This document shows, in pieces, positions 26,220-34,690 of a stretch of 64,000 bases of DNA. Every line of letters begins with the position of its first letter. Positions within the stretch are counted from its first letter, which is position 1. The position numbers and the translations under genes were made by a program. The stretch is from Nocardia lijiangensis NBRC 108240. GTDB lineage: Bacteria > Actinomycetota > Actinomycetes > Mycobacteriales > Mycobacteriaceae. The notes under the pieces are model-generated. The model did not search any database. It was not told the origin of the DNA and saw nothing but the letters and a program-made list of their open reading frames with translations. The stretch is taken from the NCBI RefSeq assembly GCF_001613045.1, contig NZ_BDBP01000043.1, positions 1 through 64,000 on the forward strand, given 5' to 3'.

Positions 26220-27443
26220 TCACTTCAGCTCGGAGCTGGTCTTGCCGAGCACGCGGCGCGCGACGATGAGCTGCTGGATCTGCTGGGTGCCTTCGAAGAT
26301 GTCGAGGATCTTCGAGTCGCGGCCCCACTTCTCCAGCAGGGTGCGCTGGGAGTAGCCGAGGGTGCCCGCCAGTTCGACGGCCTTGAGGGTGACGTCGGTG
26401 CCGGTGCGGCCCGCCTTGGCCTTCGACATGGAGGCTTCCAGCGAGTTGGGCTTCTTGTTGTCGGCCATCCACGCCGCGCGCAGCGAGAGCAGGTAGGCGG
26501 ACTCGTAATCGGCTTCCATGCGCAGGAATTCGGCGGCCGCGGCGTGCTGGTTGATCGCCGGGGTGTCGTAGGAGATCTCGATACCCGCGGCGGTCAGGAT
26601 GGCACGCAGCTCCTCGAGCGCGGCACGGGCCACGCCGACGGCCATCGCGGCCACCAGCGGACGGGTGTTGTCGAAGGTCTGCATGACCCCGGCAAAACCC
26701 TTCTCCACGTTGACTTCCGGGCTGCCGAGGATGTTGTCGGCGGGAATCCGGCAGTCCTGCAACAGGAGTACGGCGGTGTCGGAGGCCTTGATGCCGAGCT
26801 TGTGCTCGAGGCGCGCCACCGAAAGACCCGGAGCGTCCCGCGGCACGACGAACGACTTGATCGCCGCGCGGCCCAAGCTCTTGTCGACGGACGCCCACAC
26901 CACGATGTGGGTGGCGCGCTGACCGGCGGTGACGAAGATCTTCTCGCCGTTGAGCACCCATTCGTCACCGTCGCGCACGGCGGTGGTGGTGACGGCGGCG
27001 GAGTCGGAACCGAAGGACGGCTCGGTGATGGCCATCGCGGCCCACACCTTGCCGAAACGCTTCAGCTGCTCGTCGGTGGCGACGGCCGCGATGGCCGCAT
27101 TGCCCAGGCCCTGATAGGGGATCGACAGCATCAGGCCGACGTCGCCCCAGGAGGTCTCCAGCGCGTTCAGCAGCGCGGACATGTTGCCGCCGTTGGTGTT
27201 TCCGAGCAACTCGGTGGCGTGCGCGTCGGACTCTCCGGAGCGGCCGCCCGCGGCGCCGCCGATCTTCTGGGTGCCGGAGTCGGCCAAGCCCTCGACCATG
27301 GCGGCCATGGTGTCCAGCTCGACCGGGTACTCGTGCTCGCCGAGGTCGTATTTGCGCGAGATCGGCCGGAAGATCTCCGAGGCGACCTGGTGGGCCTGGT
27401 TGGCGCTGGCCCGCAGCTTCTTGGGGAGTTCGAGATTGATCAT
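26220..27443 (-). CDS. fadE23: acyl-CoA dehydrogenase, FadE23-like subunit
   Basis: A 407-residue acyl-CoA dehydrogenase-fold protein. The flavin/substrate motif TEPSFGSDSAA is at 140-150 and the C-terminal FEGTQQIQ at 383-390. Two usual features are missing: the position of the catalytic Glu of the medium-chain enzyme is Arg367 (SQRTLLEKWGRD), and there is no RxxFG motif in the C-terminal helical domain. Its upstream neighbour has exactly those two features. Sequence and order match mycobacterial FadE23/FadE24. The ATG at 27443 has AGGAG upstream; the gap to fadE24 is 34 bp. Most likely it forms a heteromeric enzyme with FadE24 (inference). Confidence 0.88.
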   Translation of the reverse strand: MINLELPKKLRASANQAHQVASEIFRPISRKYDLGEHEYPVELDTMAAMVEGLADSGTQKIGGAAGGRSGESDAHATELLGNTNGGNMSALLNALETSWGDVGLMLSIPYQGLGNAAIAAVATDEQLKRFGKVWAAMAITEPSFGSDSAAVTTTAVRDGDEWVLNGEKIFVTAGQRATHIVVWASVDKSLGRAAIKSFVVPRDAPGLSVARLEHKLGIKASDTAVLLLQDCRIPADNILGSPEVNVEKGFAGVMQTFDNTRPLVAAMAVGVARAALEELRAILTAAGIEISYDTPAINQHAAAAEFLRMEADYESAYLLSLRAAWMADNKKPNSLEASMSKAKAGRTGTDVTLKAVELAGTLGYSQRTLLEKWGRDSKILDIFEGTQQIQQLIVARRVLGKTSSELK

Positions 27444-27477
27444 TGTGGAAGGTCTCCTGAAAGAAGGAACGAGCCGG

Positions 27478-28869
27478 TCAGATGAGCACGACACCCTCGG
27501 CGACGCCGATGGCCCGCAGATCGCGGTACCAGCGCTCGACCGGGTGTTCCTTGGTGAAGCCGTGGCCGCCGAGCAGCTGCACGCCGTCCAGGCCGATCTG
27601 CATGCCCTTGTCGGTGGCCAGCTTGCGTGCCAGCGCCGCCTCGCGGCCGAAGGAAAGGCCCTGCTCGGCGCGCGACGCACCCCGCAGGGTCACGAGCCGC
27701 AGACCGTCGAGTTCGATGGCGATGTTGGCGACCATGAACGCGACCGCCTGGCGGTGCGAGATCGGCTCGCCGAACGCCTCGCGCTCGTTGACGTAGGGAA
27801 TCACGTAGTCCAGCACGGCCTGGCCGGTGCCCGCGGCGAGCGAAGCCCAGCCCAGACGCGCGAGGCGCACCGCGTCGGCGTAGTCCTCGGCGCGGGTCTT
27901 GGCATCACCGTCGCCGAGGATGGCGTCGGCGGCCACGGCCACGTCGTTGAGCAGCAGGCGGCCGATGCCCGCGGCGCGCAGACCCATGCTCGGGTCGGCC
28001 TCCACGACCAGGCCCGGGGCGTCGGACTCGACGATGAAGAGCGCGGGGCGGCCGTCGAGCTCGGCGGCGATCAGGAACAGCTCGGCGTCCGCGGCGGCGG
28101 GCACCAGGCTCTTGACGCCGTTGAGGCGGTAGCCGCTCGGCGAACGCGTGGCCTTGGTCTGCAGCGCGAACGGGTCGAACAGCGGGCGCGGCTCGTTGAT
28201 CACGACCGAGGCCTGCGGGACGTTCTCCCCGGTGAAGGCGGGCAGGTAGGTCTTCTGCTGAGAATCGGTGCCCCACTGCGAGAGCGCGACCGCGACGCCG
28301 CTCGGCGCCAGGATCGGCAGCGCCAGACCCATGTCACCGTGCGCGAGCGCCTCGGCGACCATCGAGTTGGTGACCGCGCCGCGTTCGGAGGCCGCACCCT
28401 CGAGCTCCTCGGGCACATTGATCAGGGTGATGCCGAGTTCGGCCGCGCGCTCGAGCAGGTCGCGCGGCGCCTTGGCGGAGTTGTCGGCCTCGTAGGCCGC
28501 GGGGCGCAGGATCTCGGCGGCGAATTCCCGCACCGTCTCGACGATCATCTGCTGTTCGTCGGACGGGGTGATGTCGAAGAGATCCTTCTTCCTCGACTCG
28601 TTGTCCGCGAGCCGCTTCGGCGCGCCGCCACCGGCGATCTTGCTGAACGCGCGGGTGGCCGCACCCAAGGTGCGGAAGCCGGTCTTGGTGCCTTCGTAGG
28701 TGACTCGCTCGATCGGCTTGCGCAGGTTGTACTTCTCGGCGAGCTCCGACCCGGTGAGGGTGGTCATGGCCCGCATGGCGGCACCCATCCAGTCCCGCTT
28801 GGGCTGGTTGAGGCCGACGGCGGACGTGTCTGGACGCCGCTTCGTTGCGCTGTCTCGGGTGCTCATCAT
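27478..28869 (-). CDS. fadE24: acyl-CoA dehydrogenase, FadE24-like subunit
   Basis: A 463-residue acyl-CoA dehydrogenase-fold protein with an N-terminal extension of about 100 residues. It keeps the catalytic-type Glu441 in TKEHPVERWYRD and the FAD-contact motif REAFGEPI, but its TEPGxGSD region is degenerate (NEPRPLFDP). It ends soon after GVAEG instead of the usual EGTSQIQ tail. It therefore complements the defects of the following FadE23-like protein. Adjacent ATGs at 28869 and 28866 are possible starts, with CAGG close upstream. Two tandem palindromes at 28915-28951, just upstream, are the likely operators. Confidence 0.88.
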   Translation of the reverse strand: MMSTRDSATKRRPDTSAVGLNQPKRDWMGAAMRAMTTLTGSELAEKYNLRKPIERVTYEGTKTGFRTLGAATRAFSKIAGGGAPKRLADNESRKKDLFDITPSDEQQMIVETVREFAAEILRPAAYEADNSAKAPRDLLERAAELGITLINVPEELEGAASERGAVTNSMVAEALAHGDMGLALPILAPSGVAVALSQWGTDSQQKTYLPAFTGENVPQASVVINEPRPLFDPFALQTKATRSPSGYRLNGVKSLVPAAADAELFLIAAELDGRPALFIVESDAPGLVVEADPSMGLRAAGIGRLLLNDVAVAADAILGDGDAKTRAEDYADAVRLARLGWASLAAGTGQAVLDYVIPYVNEREAFGEPISHRQAVAFMVANIAIELDGLRLVTLRGASRAEQGLSFGREAALARKLATDKGMQIGLDGVQLLGGHGFTKEHPVERWYRDLRAIGVAEGVVLI

Positions 28870-28914
28870 CACCTGTTTTCTCGGGTGGGTGGGGTGAGGT
28901 CTTGCCCCAGCTAT

Positions 28915-28951
28915 CTTACTCCTGAGTAAGGCTATCTTACTCCAGAGTAAG
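28915..28951. promoter_or_regulatory. two tandem palindromic operators upstream of fadE24
   Basis: CTTACTCCTGAGTAAG (28915-28930) and CTTACTCCAGAGTAAG (28936-28951) are both palindromes with 7-bp arms, CTTACTC and GAGTAAG. They start 21 bp apart, two helical turns, so two regulator dimers would bind on the same face. They lie about 45-80 bp upstream of fadE24. The form suits a TetR-family fatty-acid regulator, whose gene is not in this window. A small hairpin (28952-28970) follows directly. Confidence 0.8.
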
Positions 28952-29162
28952 AAGGCCGTCGAGCGGCCTTTCGGGTCGATGCTGCCGGAGGTTGCCAGCA
29001 GTTGCTGGACGGACGACCGATTCGCCTCCCGATCCCAGGTGGCCGCTGTTTTTTCAGTGATACCTCACGATTGGCAAATAGTGAAACGAATGCGCTTCAC
29101 AAACGAGTGGATTCGGCTACCGTGGCGGCACGTTGTCTGCCCCCGAAATGGAGGTCTTGTTC

Positions 29163-29465
29163 ATGAAACGGCTTGTGGTATTGGTCGGGTTCGCGGTAGC
29201 GGTGGGGCTGAGCGCCCCCGCGGCGGTCGCCGCGCCCGGTCTGCCGTTGCAGCCCATCGATGTGGATCCCGGCGGGCCGCCGCGGGTCGACTTCGGCTCC
29301 GGCGCACCGGTACTGGACTTCGGCTCGGGTGAGGCGGGGACGGGTATCGATCTCGGATCGGGCGAGGTCGGCTTCCCGTCCGGCTCGGCGGGCTCGGGCT
29401 CCGGCGGGTCCGGATCCGCGTCGGGTTCGGGTACCGGCTCCGCGCGGCCGGGTGGCGCGGGCTGA
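29163..29465 (+). CDS. small secreted Gly/Ser-rich protein
   Basis: A 100-residue protein with a clear Sec signal peptide (KRLVVLVGFAVAVGLSAPAAVAA), then a low-complexity mature part with repeated DFGSG/DLGSG units (VDFGSGAPVLDFGSGEAG) and a Gly/Ser-rich tail. GGAGG eight bases upstream supports the ATG at 29163. No domain is recognised; the mature part is probably unstructured. A hairpin (29476-29516) ends the transcript. The ordered DxGSG units recall calcium- or wall-associated linkers, but this is only a resemblance. Confidence 0.65.
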   Translation: MKRLVVLVGFAVAVGLSAPAAVAAPGLPLQPIDVDPGGPPRVDFGSGAPVLDFGSGEAGTGIDLGSGEVGFPSGSAGSGSGGSGSASGSGTGSARPGGAG

Positions 29466-29475
29466 CGGAGGCGGT

Positions 29476-29516
29476 TCCGCGGGGCTGTCGCGTCGGATGG
29501 TGTGTGGCCCCGCGGA
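29476..29516 (+). terminator. hairpin terminator after the small secreted gene
   Basis: TCCGCGGGGC (29476-29485) pairs perfectly with GCCCCGCGGA (29507-29516), a 10-bp stem with a 21-base loop, 10 bp after the stop codon. Confidence 0.6.
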
Positions 29517-29696
29517 GCTGGTCGACGCGGTGTCGGCCGCTGGGAGGGCGGCGCATCGGGTCGCTGTGCTTTCTGGGCCGCTGCTTCTTGGGACGCAGCG
29601 CGTCGGGCCGGAGATGCCAAGGGCCGCATGTATAGCCGGATGCACGGGGCTGTGTCATGGTGGCCGACCGCGCGGCAACTGTGTCATGGTGACCGG

Positions 29697-31160
29697 ATGT
29701 ACTGGGTGGCGGGGATTTTCGCCGTCGTGCTGGTCGCGTTCTCGAATCGGTACGGCTACCACCGCGATGAGCTGTACTTCCTCGCGGCGGGCAGGCATCC
29801 CGCGTGGGGTTATGCGGATCAGCCGCCGTTCACCCCGCTGGTGGCCAGGGCGATGTCGGCGATCGATCCCGAATCGTTACCGCTGCTACGGGCCCCCGCC
29901 GTGCTCGCGGCGACCCTCGTGGTGGTCTGCGCCGGGCTGATGGCCCGGGAGTTCGGCGGCGGTCGCGCGGCGCAGGCGCTGGCCGCGGCGGCGGTTGCGA
30001 GCGCCGCGCTGGTGCAGGGTGCGGGGCACTTGCTGAGCACGGCGGTGTTCGATCTCGCGGCGTGGGCGTTGCTCGGGTTGCTGGTGCTGCGCTTGCTGCG
30101 AGACCCTGCCGGGGACGGCGCGGCGACCGATCGCCGCCCCGATCCCCGCTGGTGGCTTGCGATCGGGCTGGTGGCCGGGCTCGGCCTGCTGAACAAATCG
30201 CTGCTGATCTTTCCCGCCGCGGCGCTGGTGATCGCGTTGCTCATGGTCGGTCCGCGAAAGGTCTTGGCGACCAGGTACTTTCCCGCGGCGGTCGGGCTGG
30301 CGACCGTGCTCTGGCTGCCGTATCTGTGGTGGCAGGCGCACAATGGATGGCCGCAGTGGGATGTGGGGCGGGCGATCGCGGGTGGCTCGTCCGGCACGTC
30401 CGATTCGCCGATCATGTTCGTGCTGTTGCAATTCGGGCTGATGGGGCCGCTGCTGACACCGCTGTGGATCTACGGGCTGTGGCGGCTCTGGCGGGAACCG
30501 CGCTATCGCGCTTTCCCGGTCGCCTACGGACTGCTCTTCGTCGTCTTCCTGGTGACCGGAGGGAAGGCCTATTACATGGGCGGGATGTATCCGATCCTGC
30601 TCGCCGCCGGTGCTGTGCCGCTCGCGGCCTGGCTCGGTCGGCGGCGTGAGCGCTGGGCGGGGGTCGGCGCGGTCGTGACGGTGAACGCGCTCGGCTCGGC
30701 GGTATTGTTCCTGCCCGTTCTTCCGGTCCCGGCGCTGCCCGAGTCGCCGGTGCTCGCGGTCAACTACGACGCGGGGGAGACCATCGGATGGCCGGAGTTC
30801 GTCCGCCGAATCGGCTCTGTCCGTGCGGGTTTGGGCCCCGATGTCGCCGTGCTCACGGCCAACTACGGCGAGGCGGGCGCGATCGAACGCTTCGGCGCGC
30901 CCTACGACCTGCCGACACCGCACTCCGGCCACAACGCCTACTGGTGGTGGGGCCCGCCTCCCGATACCGCCACCGAGGTGCTCGCCGTCGGCATCGAACG
31001 CGACCAGCTCGCCGAGCTGTGCGCCGCCGTCGAACCGGCGGGTCGCCTCGACAACGGCCTCGGCATCGATAACGACGAGCAGGGCGAGCCGCTGTTCGTC
31101 TGCCGTGAGCTGCGCGCACCCTGGAGCGAACTGTGGCCGCGCGCAAAGCATCTCGGCTGA
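29697..31160 (+). CDS. ArnT/PMT-type membrane glycosyltransferase (GT-C)
   Basis: About 487 residues with roughly 11 hydrophobic helices and a C-terminal soluble part. The first outside loop carries YHRDELYFLAAGRHPAWGYAD, with the acidic D-E pair that is the catalytic signature of GT-C (GT39/GT83) enzymes such as ArnT. These use a polyprenyl-phosphate sugar and transfer it to lipid, protein or wall acceptors. The ATG at 29697 gives one short helix before the loop; no strong ribosome-binding site is seen, and the frame is open upstream to about 29500, so the start is uncertain. The acceptor is unknown. Its stop is only 2 bp from the convergent hydrolase gene. Confidence 0.82.
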   Translation: MYWVAGIFAVVLVAFSNRYGYHRDELYFLAAGRHPAWGYADQPPFTPLVARAMSAIDPESLPLLRAPAVLAATLVVVCAGLMAREFGGGRAAQALAAAAVASAALVQGAGHLLSTAVFDLAAWALLGLLVLRLLRDPAGDGAATDRRPDPRWWLAIGLVAGLGLLNKSLLIFPAAALVIALLMVGPRKVLATRYFPAAVGLATVLWLPYLWWQAHNGWPQWDVGRAIAGGSSGTSDSPIMFVLLQFGLMGPLLTPLWIYGLWRLWREPRYRAFPVAYGLLFVVFLVTGGKAYYMGGMYPILLAAGAVPLAAWLGRRRERWAGVGAVVTVNALGSAVLFLPVLPVPALPESPVLAVNYDAGETIGWPEFVRRIGSVRAGLGPDVAVLTANYGEAGAIERFGAPYDLPTPHSGHNAYWWWGPPPDTATEVLAVGIERDQLAELCAAVEPAGRLDNGLGIDNDEQGEPLFVCRELRAPWSELWPRAKHLG

Positions 31161-31162
31161 AC

Positions 31163-31925
31163 CTAGAGCCGGTGCCGACGCAGGAACTCGTCGACCGTCT
31201 TCCACCACTGCTCGGGCTGCTCGATCATGAGCACATGCCCGGCCTCGATCTCGGCGTACTCCGCGCCCGGAATGGCCGCGGCCAGCGCGCGCGAATTGGC
31301 CGGGTCGATCAGCAGGTCGGCGGTGGTGTTCAGCACCAAGGTCGGCACGGCGATATCGGCCAGATCGGCTGTGGTGTCGACGTTTTCGATCAGGGAGGCT
31401 TGCTGCCTCGTCCCGCCGGGAACGGCCGCGGCGGGTCTGCCGGATCAGTGCGTCGACCTCGGCGGCGGGCAGCGAGCCGAGAAAATCCGCCGAGAAGCCG
31501 ACCAGGGCCGCGAGGCGCGCGAAGGTCTCGGTGTCGCCGAGATCGAGCAGATCCTGCCAGGCCTGGGCGATGATCCTGGCGCGATTGTCCGCCTTCGAAA
31601 AGCCCGCGGCCAGCAGTAGTCCGCGCACCCGGCCGGGATGGCGCACCGCGGCCCGCACCGCCACCGTGGTGCCGAGCGAGAACCCGATGACGGTGAAGGT
31701 CTCGACGCCCGCGTCCACCGCGGCCGCGACCAGGGCGTCGGCCAGTCCGTCGAGATCGAGCCGGGTGTCGTCGCCCGGGTAATCGGAGGCCACAACGGTG
31801 TGCGTCGCGGCCAGCGCCGCAACGATGCCGCCGAAATTGCTCTCGATCGAGCCGCTCGCCCCGTGCGCGAGGACAATGCCGGGCCCGGCGCCGGTGACGG
31901 TGGTGGTCAGGGGAATCGCAGTCAT
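31163..31925 (-). pseudogene. alpha/beta hydrolase, disrupted by a frameshift
   Basis: An alpha/beta hydrolase in two frames. The N-terminal part (from ATG 31925) has LAHGASG and the nucleophile elbow GFSLGT and runs in frame to EVDALIRQT. The C-terminal part (RPAAAVPGGTRQQASLIENV, then TLVLNTTADLLID and the catalytic-type AGHVL) continues in the next frame. One extra base (or two missing) near 31437-31445, in a C/G-rich run, explains the break. All catalytic residues are otherwise present, so this is either a very recent pseudogene or a sequencing error. If repaired it would be about 253 residues. Confidence 0.85.
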
Positions 31926-32073
31926 GCCGCAGAAGTTAGGTATTGACATGGATGTGAAGGCCAACCCGGAGTGCAGCGAGACGCCATCCAGGACTGGCTC
32001 GGCCGGGAATGACGCGACCGCAAGGGTCTTCGAGCAGGTCGCGTCGTCGCGAGGCGGTGTTAGCGTATGCCGC

Positions 32074-33039
32074 ATGCCATTAGGGATGGGGATCAAGCAC
32101 CTCGTCGTCGCGGTGTCGACGATCGCGGCCGGACTGGCGATCGGATCGCCAACGGCGCAGGCGAATTTCGTGCCCACGTCGTGTGCGCAGGGGTGGGTCG
32201 CCGAGACCGTGGTCGAGGGCGTCGGCAAGCTGGAGAATCTGGACAGCGACGGCGCGGGCGGGTTCTACGTCACCGGCATCAACGATGGCTTCCTCGCCCA
32301 CGTCGACGCCTCCGGCCGCTTCGAACACCTGGTGACCGGGCTCGACAACCCCGCGGGCGTGCGCGTGGCCGGCCGCTCGGTGTACTACCTGACCGGCGAC
32401 GGCCTGGACGTTCCGCCGGGCACGCTGCAGCGCTACGACATCGACACCGGCGCGGTCGAGGTCCTGCTCACGGGCCTGAACGGACCGAACGGCCTGCTGG
32501 TGCTCCCCGACGGTGACCTGCTGTTCACCACCCTCGGCATCAAGGGCTCGCCGACCGGCATCTCGCGCTACCGCCCGTCTACCGGCGAGTACACGAAAAC
32601 CTGGTCGGCGCTGCCGTTGACCAACGGACTCGCGCTCGCGCCCGACGGCCGGTCCGTCTTCACCGACAGCCTGGAGCTGAAGGTCTTCCGCATCCCGCTG
32701 GACGCCCCCAACAGCTGGACCGTCGTCTCGGGCGTTCCGCAGCTGCTCGCGCTGCCCGACGACATGGAGGCCACCCGCGACGGTCAGCTGTTCGTCGCCG
32801 ATCACGCGCTGGGGGCCGTCTATCGGATCGACACGGCCAGCGGCGCGGCGTGCGCCATCATCACCGGACTGATCAAGCCGGGGCCTTTCCGCAATCCGCC
32901 GGACGGCGCGACATCGGTGCGCATCGTGCGCGACGGCGACGGCTGGGTGCTCTACGTGACGAGCATGGACGGCACCCTGCGCCGGTTGCGTCCGCCCGCG
33001 GGGCTCGACCTCACACCCGCCGACGAACGGCGGCGATAG
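32074..33039 (+). CDS. secreted SMP-30/gluconolactonase-like beta-propeller protein
   Basis: A 321-residue protein with a signal peptide (KHLVVAVSTIAAGLAIGSPTAQA) and a six-bladed-propeller-like repeat pattern: GFYVTGINDGFLAHVDASGRF, PNGLLVLPDGDLLFTT, TNGLALAPDGRSVFTD, DDMEATRDGQLFVADH. The N-G-L-x-x-x-x-D-G repeats fit SMP-30/LRE-like proteins. Enzymes of this fold are lactonases needing a divalent ion, but the ligands cannot be assigned surely here and an export role is likely. I chose the ATG at 32074; the frame is open upstream to 31798 without similarity. Substrate unknown. Confidence 0.75.
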   Translation: MPLGMGIKHLVVAVSTIAAGLAIGSPTAQANFVPTSCAQGWVAETVVEGVGKLENLDSDGAGGFYVTGINDGFLAHVDASGRFEHLVTGLDNPAGVRVAGRSVYYLTGDGLDVPPGTLQRYDIDTGAVEVLLTGLNGPNGLLVLPDGDLLFTTLGIKGSPTGISRYRPSTGEYTKTWSALPLTNGLALAPDGRSVFTDSLELKVFRIPLDAPNSWTVVSGVPQLLALPDDMEATRDGQLFVADHALGAVYRIDTASGAACAIITGLIKPGPFRNPPDGATSVRIVRDGDGWVLYVTSMDGTLRRLRPPAGLDLTPADERRR

Positions 33040-33086
33040 CCCGAACGTGCGCCTGCACCGCCCGCGCGGCCAGTAGGTTGGCAGCC

Positions 33087-33614
33087 ATGGTGGATTCCCC
33101 AGCGCTCGAACCCCTCGGGATGGTTCCGGCGACCACGGCCGACGCCGCCGCCCTCATCGCGCTCCGCGACCGCTTGGCGCGCTGGATGGTGGCCAACGGC
33201 ATCGCGCAGTGGCTGCCCGGCGAATACCCTGTGGCGACTCTCGCGCGGGAGGCGGCGCGGGGCGAGTGGTACGTGCAGCGCGAGCCGACCGGCGAGGTGG
33301 TGGCGGCCGTGCGGCTGGTCTGGCACGATCCCGACTTCTGGGGCGCCGACGAGATCGAGGCCGGGTACGTGCACGGACTCATGGTCGCGCCCGGCCACCG
33401 TGGTCGCAGCCTCGGCGCGCGCATTCTCGCGTTCTGCGCCGAACGTACCCGTGCGCGCGGGCTCGACCGGCAGCGCCTGGATACCGCCGCGGACAACCGG
33501 GCACTCCGGAAGTATTACGCCGCACAGGGTTTCATCGAGCTGCGGGAGACGACGCTGCCGCCGCAGTTCCACGGCACCGACCGCGTCGTCCTGATGGAGA
33601 AGCTGCTCGCCTAG
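33087..33614 (+). CDS. GNAT-family N-acetyltransferase
   Basis: A 175-residue acetyltransferase of the GNAT fold. The acetyl-CoA pyrophosphate loop is VAPGHRGRSLGARIL, followed by the C-terminal part with DNRALRKYYAAQGFIEL. Strand 4 is YVHGLMV. The ATG at 33087 gives the normal N-terminal region. The stop codon touches that of the convergent hisN gene with no base between them, so there is no room for a terminator and the 3' ends probably overlap. The amine substrate is unknown. Confidence 0.85.
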   Translation: MVDSPALEPLGMVPATTADAAALIALRDRLARWMVANGIAQWLPGEYPVATLAREAARGEWYVQREPTGEVVAAVRLVWHDPDFWGADEIEAGYVHGLMVAPGHRGRSLGARILAFCAERTRARGLDRQRLDTAADNRALRKYYAAQGFIELRETTLPPQFHGTDRVVLMEKLLA

Positions 33615-34400
33615 TCAGCGCGCGAAGCGGGACAGCACCGCCTCGTGCAGCAGGCCGTTGGTGGCGACGGCGTCGCCGCCGTGCGGGCCCGGCGCGCCGG
33701 ACAGCGAGGTGAATGCCCCGCCCGCCTCGCGGACCAGGATGTCGAGTGCGGCCAGATCCCACAGCGAGACTTCGGGTTCGGTGGCGATGTCGACCGCGCC
33801 CTCGGCGAGCAGGCAGTAGTTGAAGAAGTCGCCGTACCCGCGCACCCGCCACACGTCGTCGGTGAGCGCGAGGAAGTCCTCGCGCATGCCGCGTTCGCGC
33901 CAGCCGGACAGGCTGGAGAAGGCCAGGCTGGCGGAGTCGAGCGCGGCGACGGCGGACACCGAGATCGGGTGGGGTGCACCGGGATGGAAGGTGGACCAGG
34001 CGCCCGAACCCGCCGCCGCCCACCAGCGCCGCGCCAGCGCGGGCGCGCTCACCACGCCGACCACCGGCACACCGTCCTCCAGCAGCGCGATCAGGCTGGC
34101 CCAGATCGGCACACCACGCACGAAGTTCTTGGTGCCGTCGATCGGGTCGACCACCCACTGGCGCCCGCTGAATTCCGCGTCGCCGCCGAACTCCTCGCCG
34201 AGCACCGAGTCCTCCGGCCGCTCGTGCGCCAGCACCTGGCGTATCGCCCGCTCCACCGCGAGGTCGGCGTCCGAGACCGGCGTCAGATCCGGCTTCGCGT
34301 CCACCTTCAGGTCCAACGCGCCGAATCGCGCCTTGGTGATCGTGTCGGCCGCGTCGGCCAGCCGCAACGCGAGTTCGAGGTCAGAGGAGTGTGCAGCCAC
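33615..34400 (-). CDS. hisN: histidinol-phosphatase of the inositol-monophosphatase type
   Basis: A 261-residue metal-dependent phosphatase. Motif A is DPIDGTKNF with Asp85 and Asp88, an acidic metal ligand pair is GEEFGG (Glu69/Glu70), and a C-terminal WDLAALDIL supplies the third Asp. This family fold includes inositol monophosphatases; mycobacterial Rv3137 was shown to be HisN, the histidinol-phosphate phosphatase of histidine synthesis, and has the same length and neighbourhood. The GTG at 34400 fits the mycobacterial N-terminus. Alternative inositol-phosphate activity cannot be excluded from sequence. Confidence 0.87.
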   Translation of the reverse strand: MAAHSSDLELALRLADAADTITKARFGALDLKVDAKPDLTPVSDADLAVERAIRQVLAHERPEDSVLGEEFGGDAEFSGRQWVVDPIDGTKNFVRGVPIWASLIALLEDGVPVVGVVSAPALARRWWAAAGSGAWSTFHPGAPHPISVSAVAALDSASLAFSSLSGWRERGMREDFLALTDDVWRVRGYGDFFNYCLLAEGAVDIATEPEVSLWDLAALDILVREAGGAFTSLSGAPGPHGGDAVATNGLLHEAVLSRFAR

Positions 34401-34690
34401 GTCAGCAAACCCTAGTGGACAGAGCTGAACGTAGTTCGCAGACAGCCCGAGCGAATGCAGCGGTGCGTCTACTCGACAGCGCCGGAGGCAACGCGCCGAC
34501 AGCCCGGACGGCCAGTGGAGGCGGAGGTACGCCGTATAGACGCTGTCGAACGAACTCCGTCGCCGCCCGTGCATGGCCCTGGCGGAAGGTGGGGCGCGCA
34601 CCTGGTGGAGGCGGCGGCCGTAGTCCGTCGATAGCCCGCACAGGCGGTCGGAGTCTCACGACGAACTCGGCCGGAAGGGGGAAGCGCCCT
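34401..34690. other. 290-bp intergenic region, no gene seen
   Basis: This stretch between hisN and the FMN reductase gene is rich in GGAGGCGG-like words but has no supported coding frame. At its right edge GAAGGG (34674-34679) and CCCTTC (34687-34692) form a small hairpin overlapping the reductase stop codon, a possible terminator. Confidence 0.5.
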
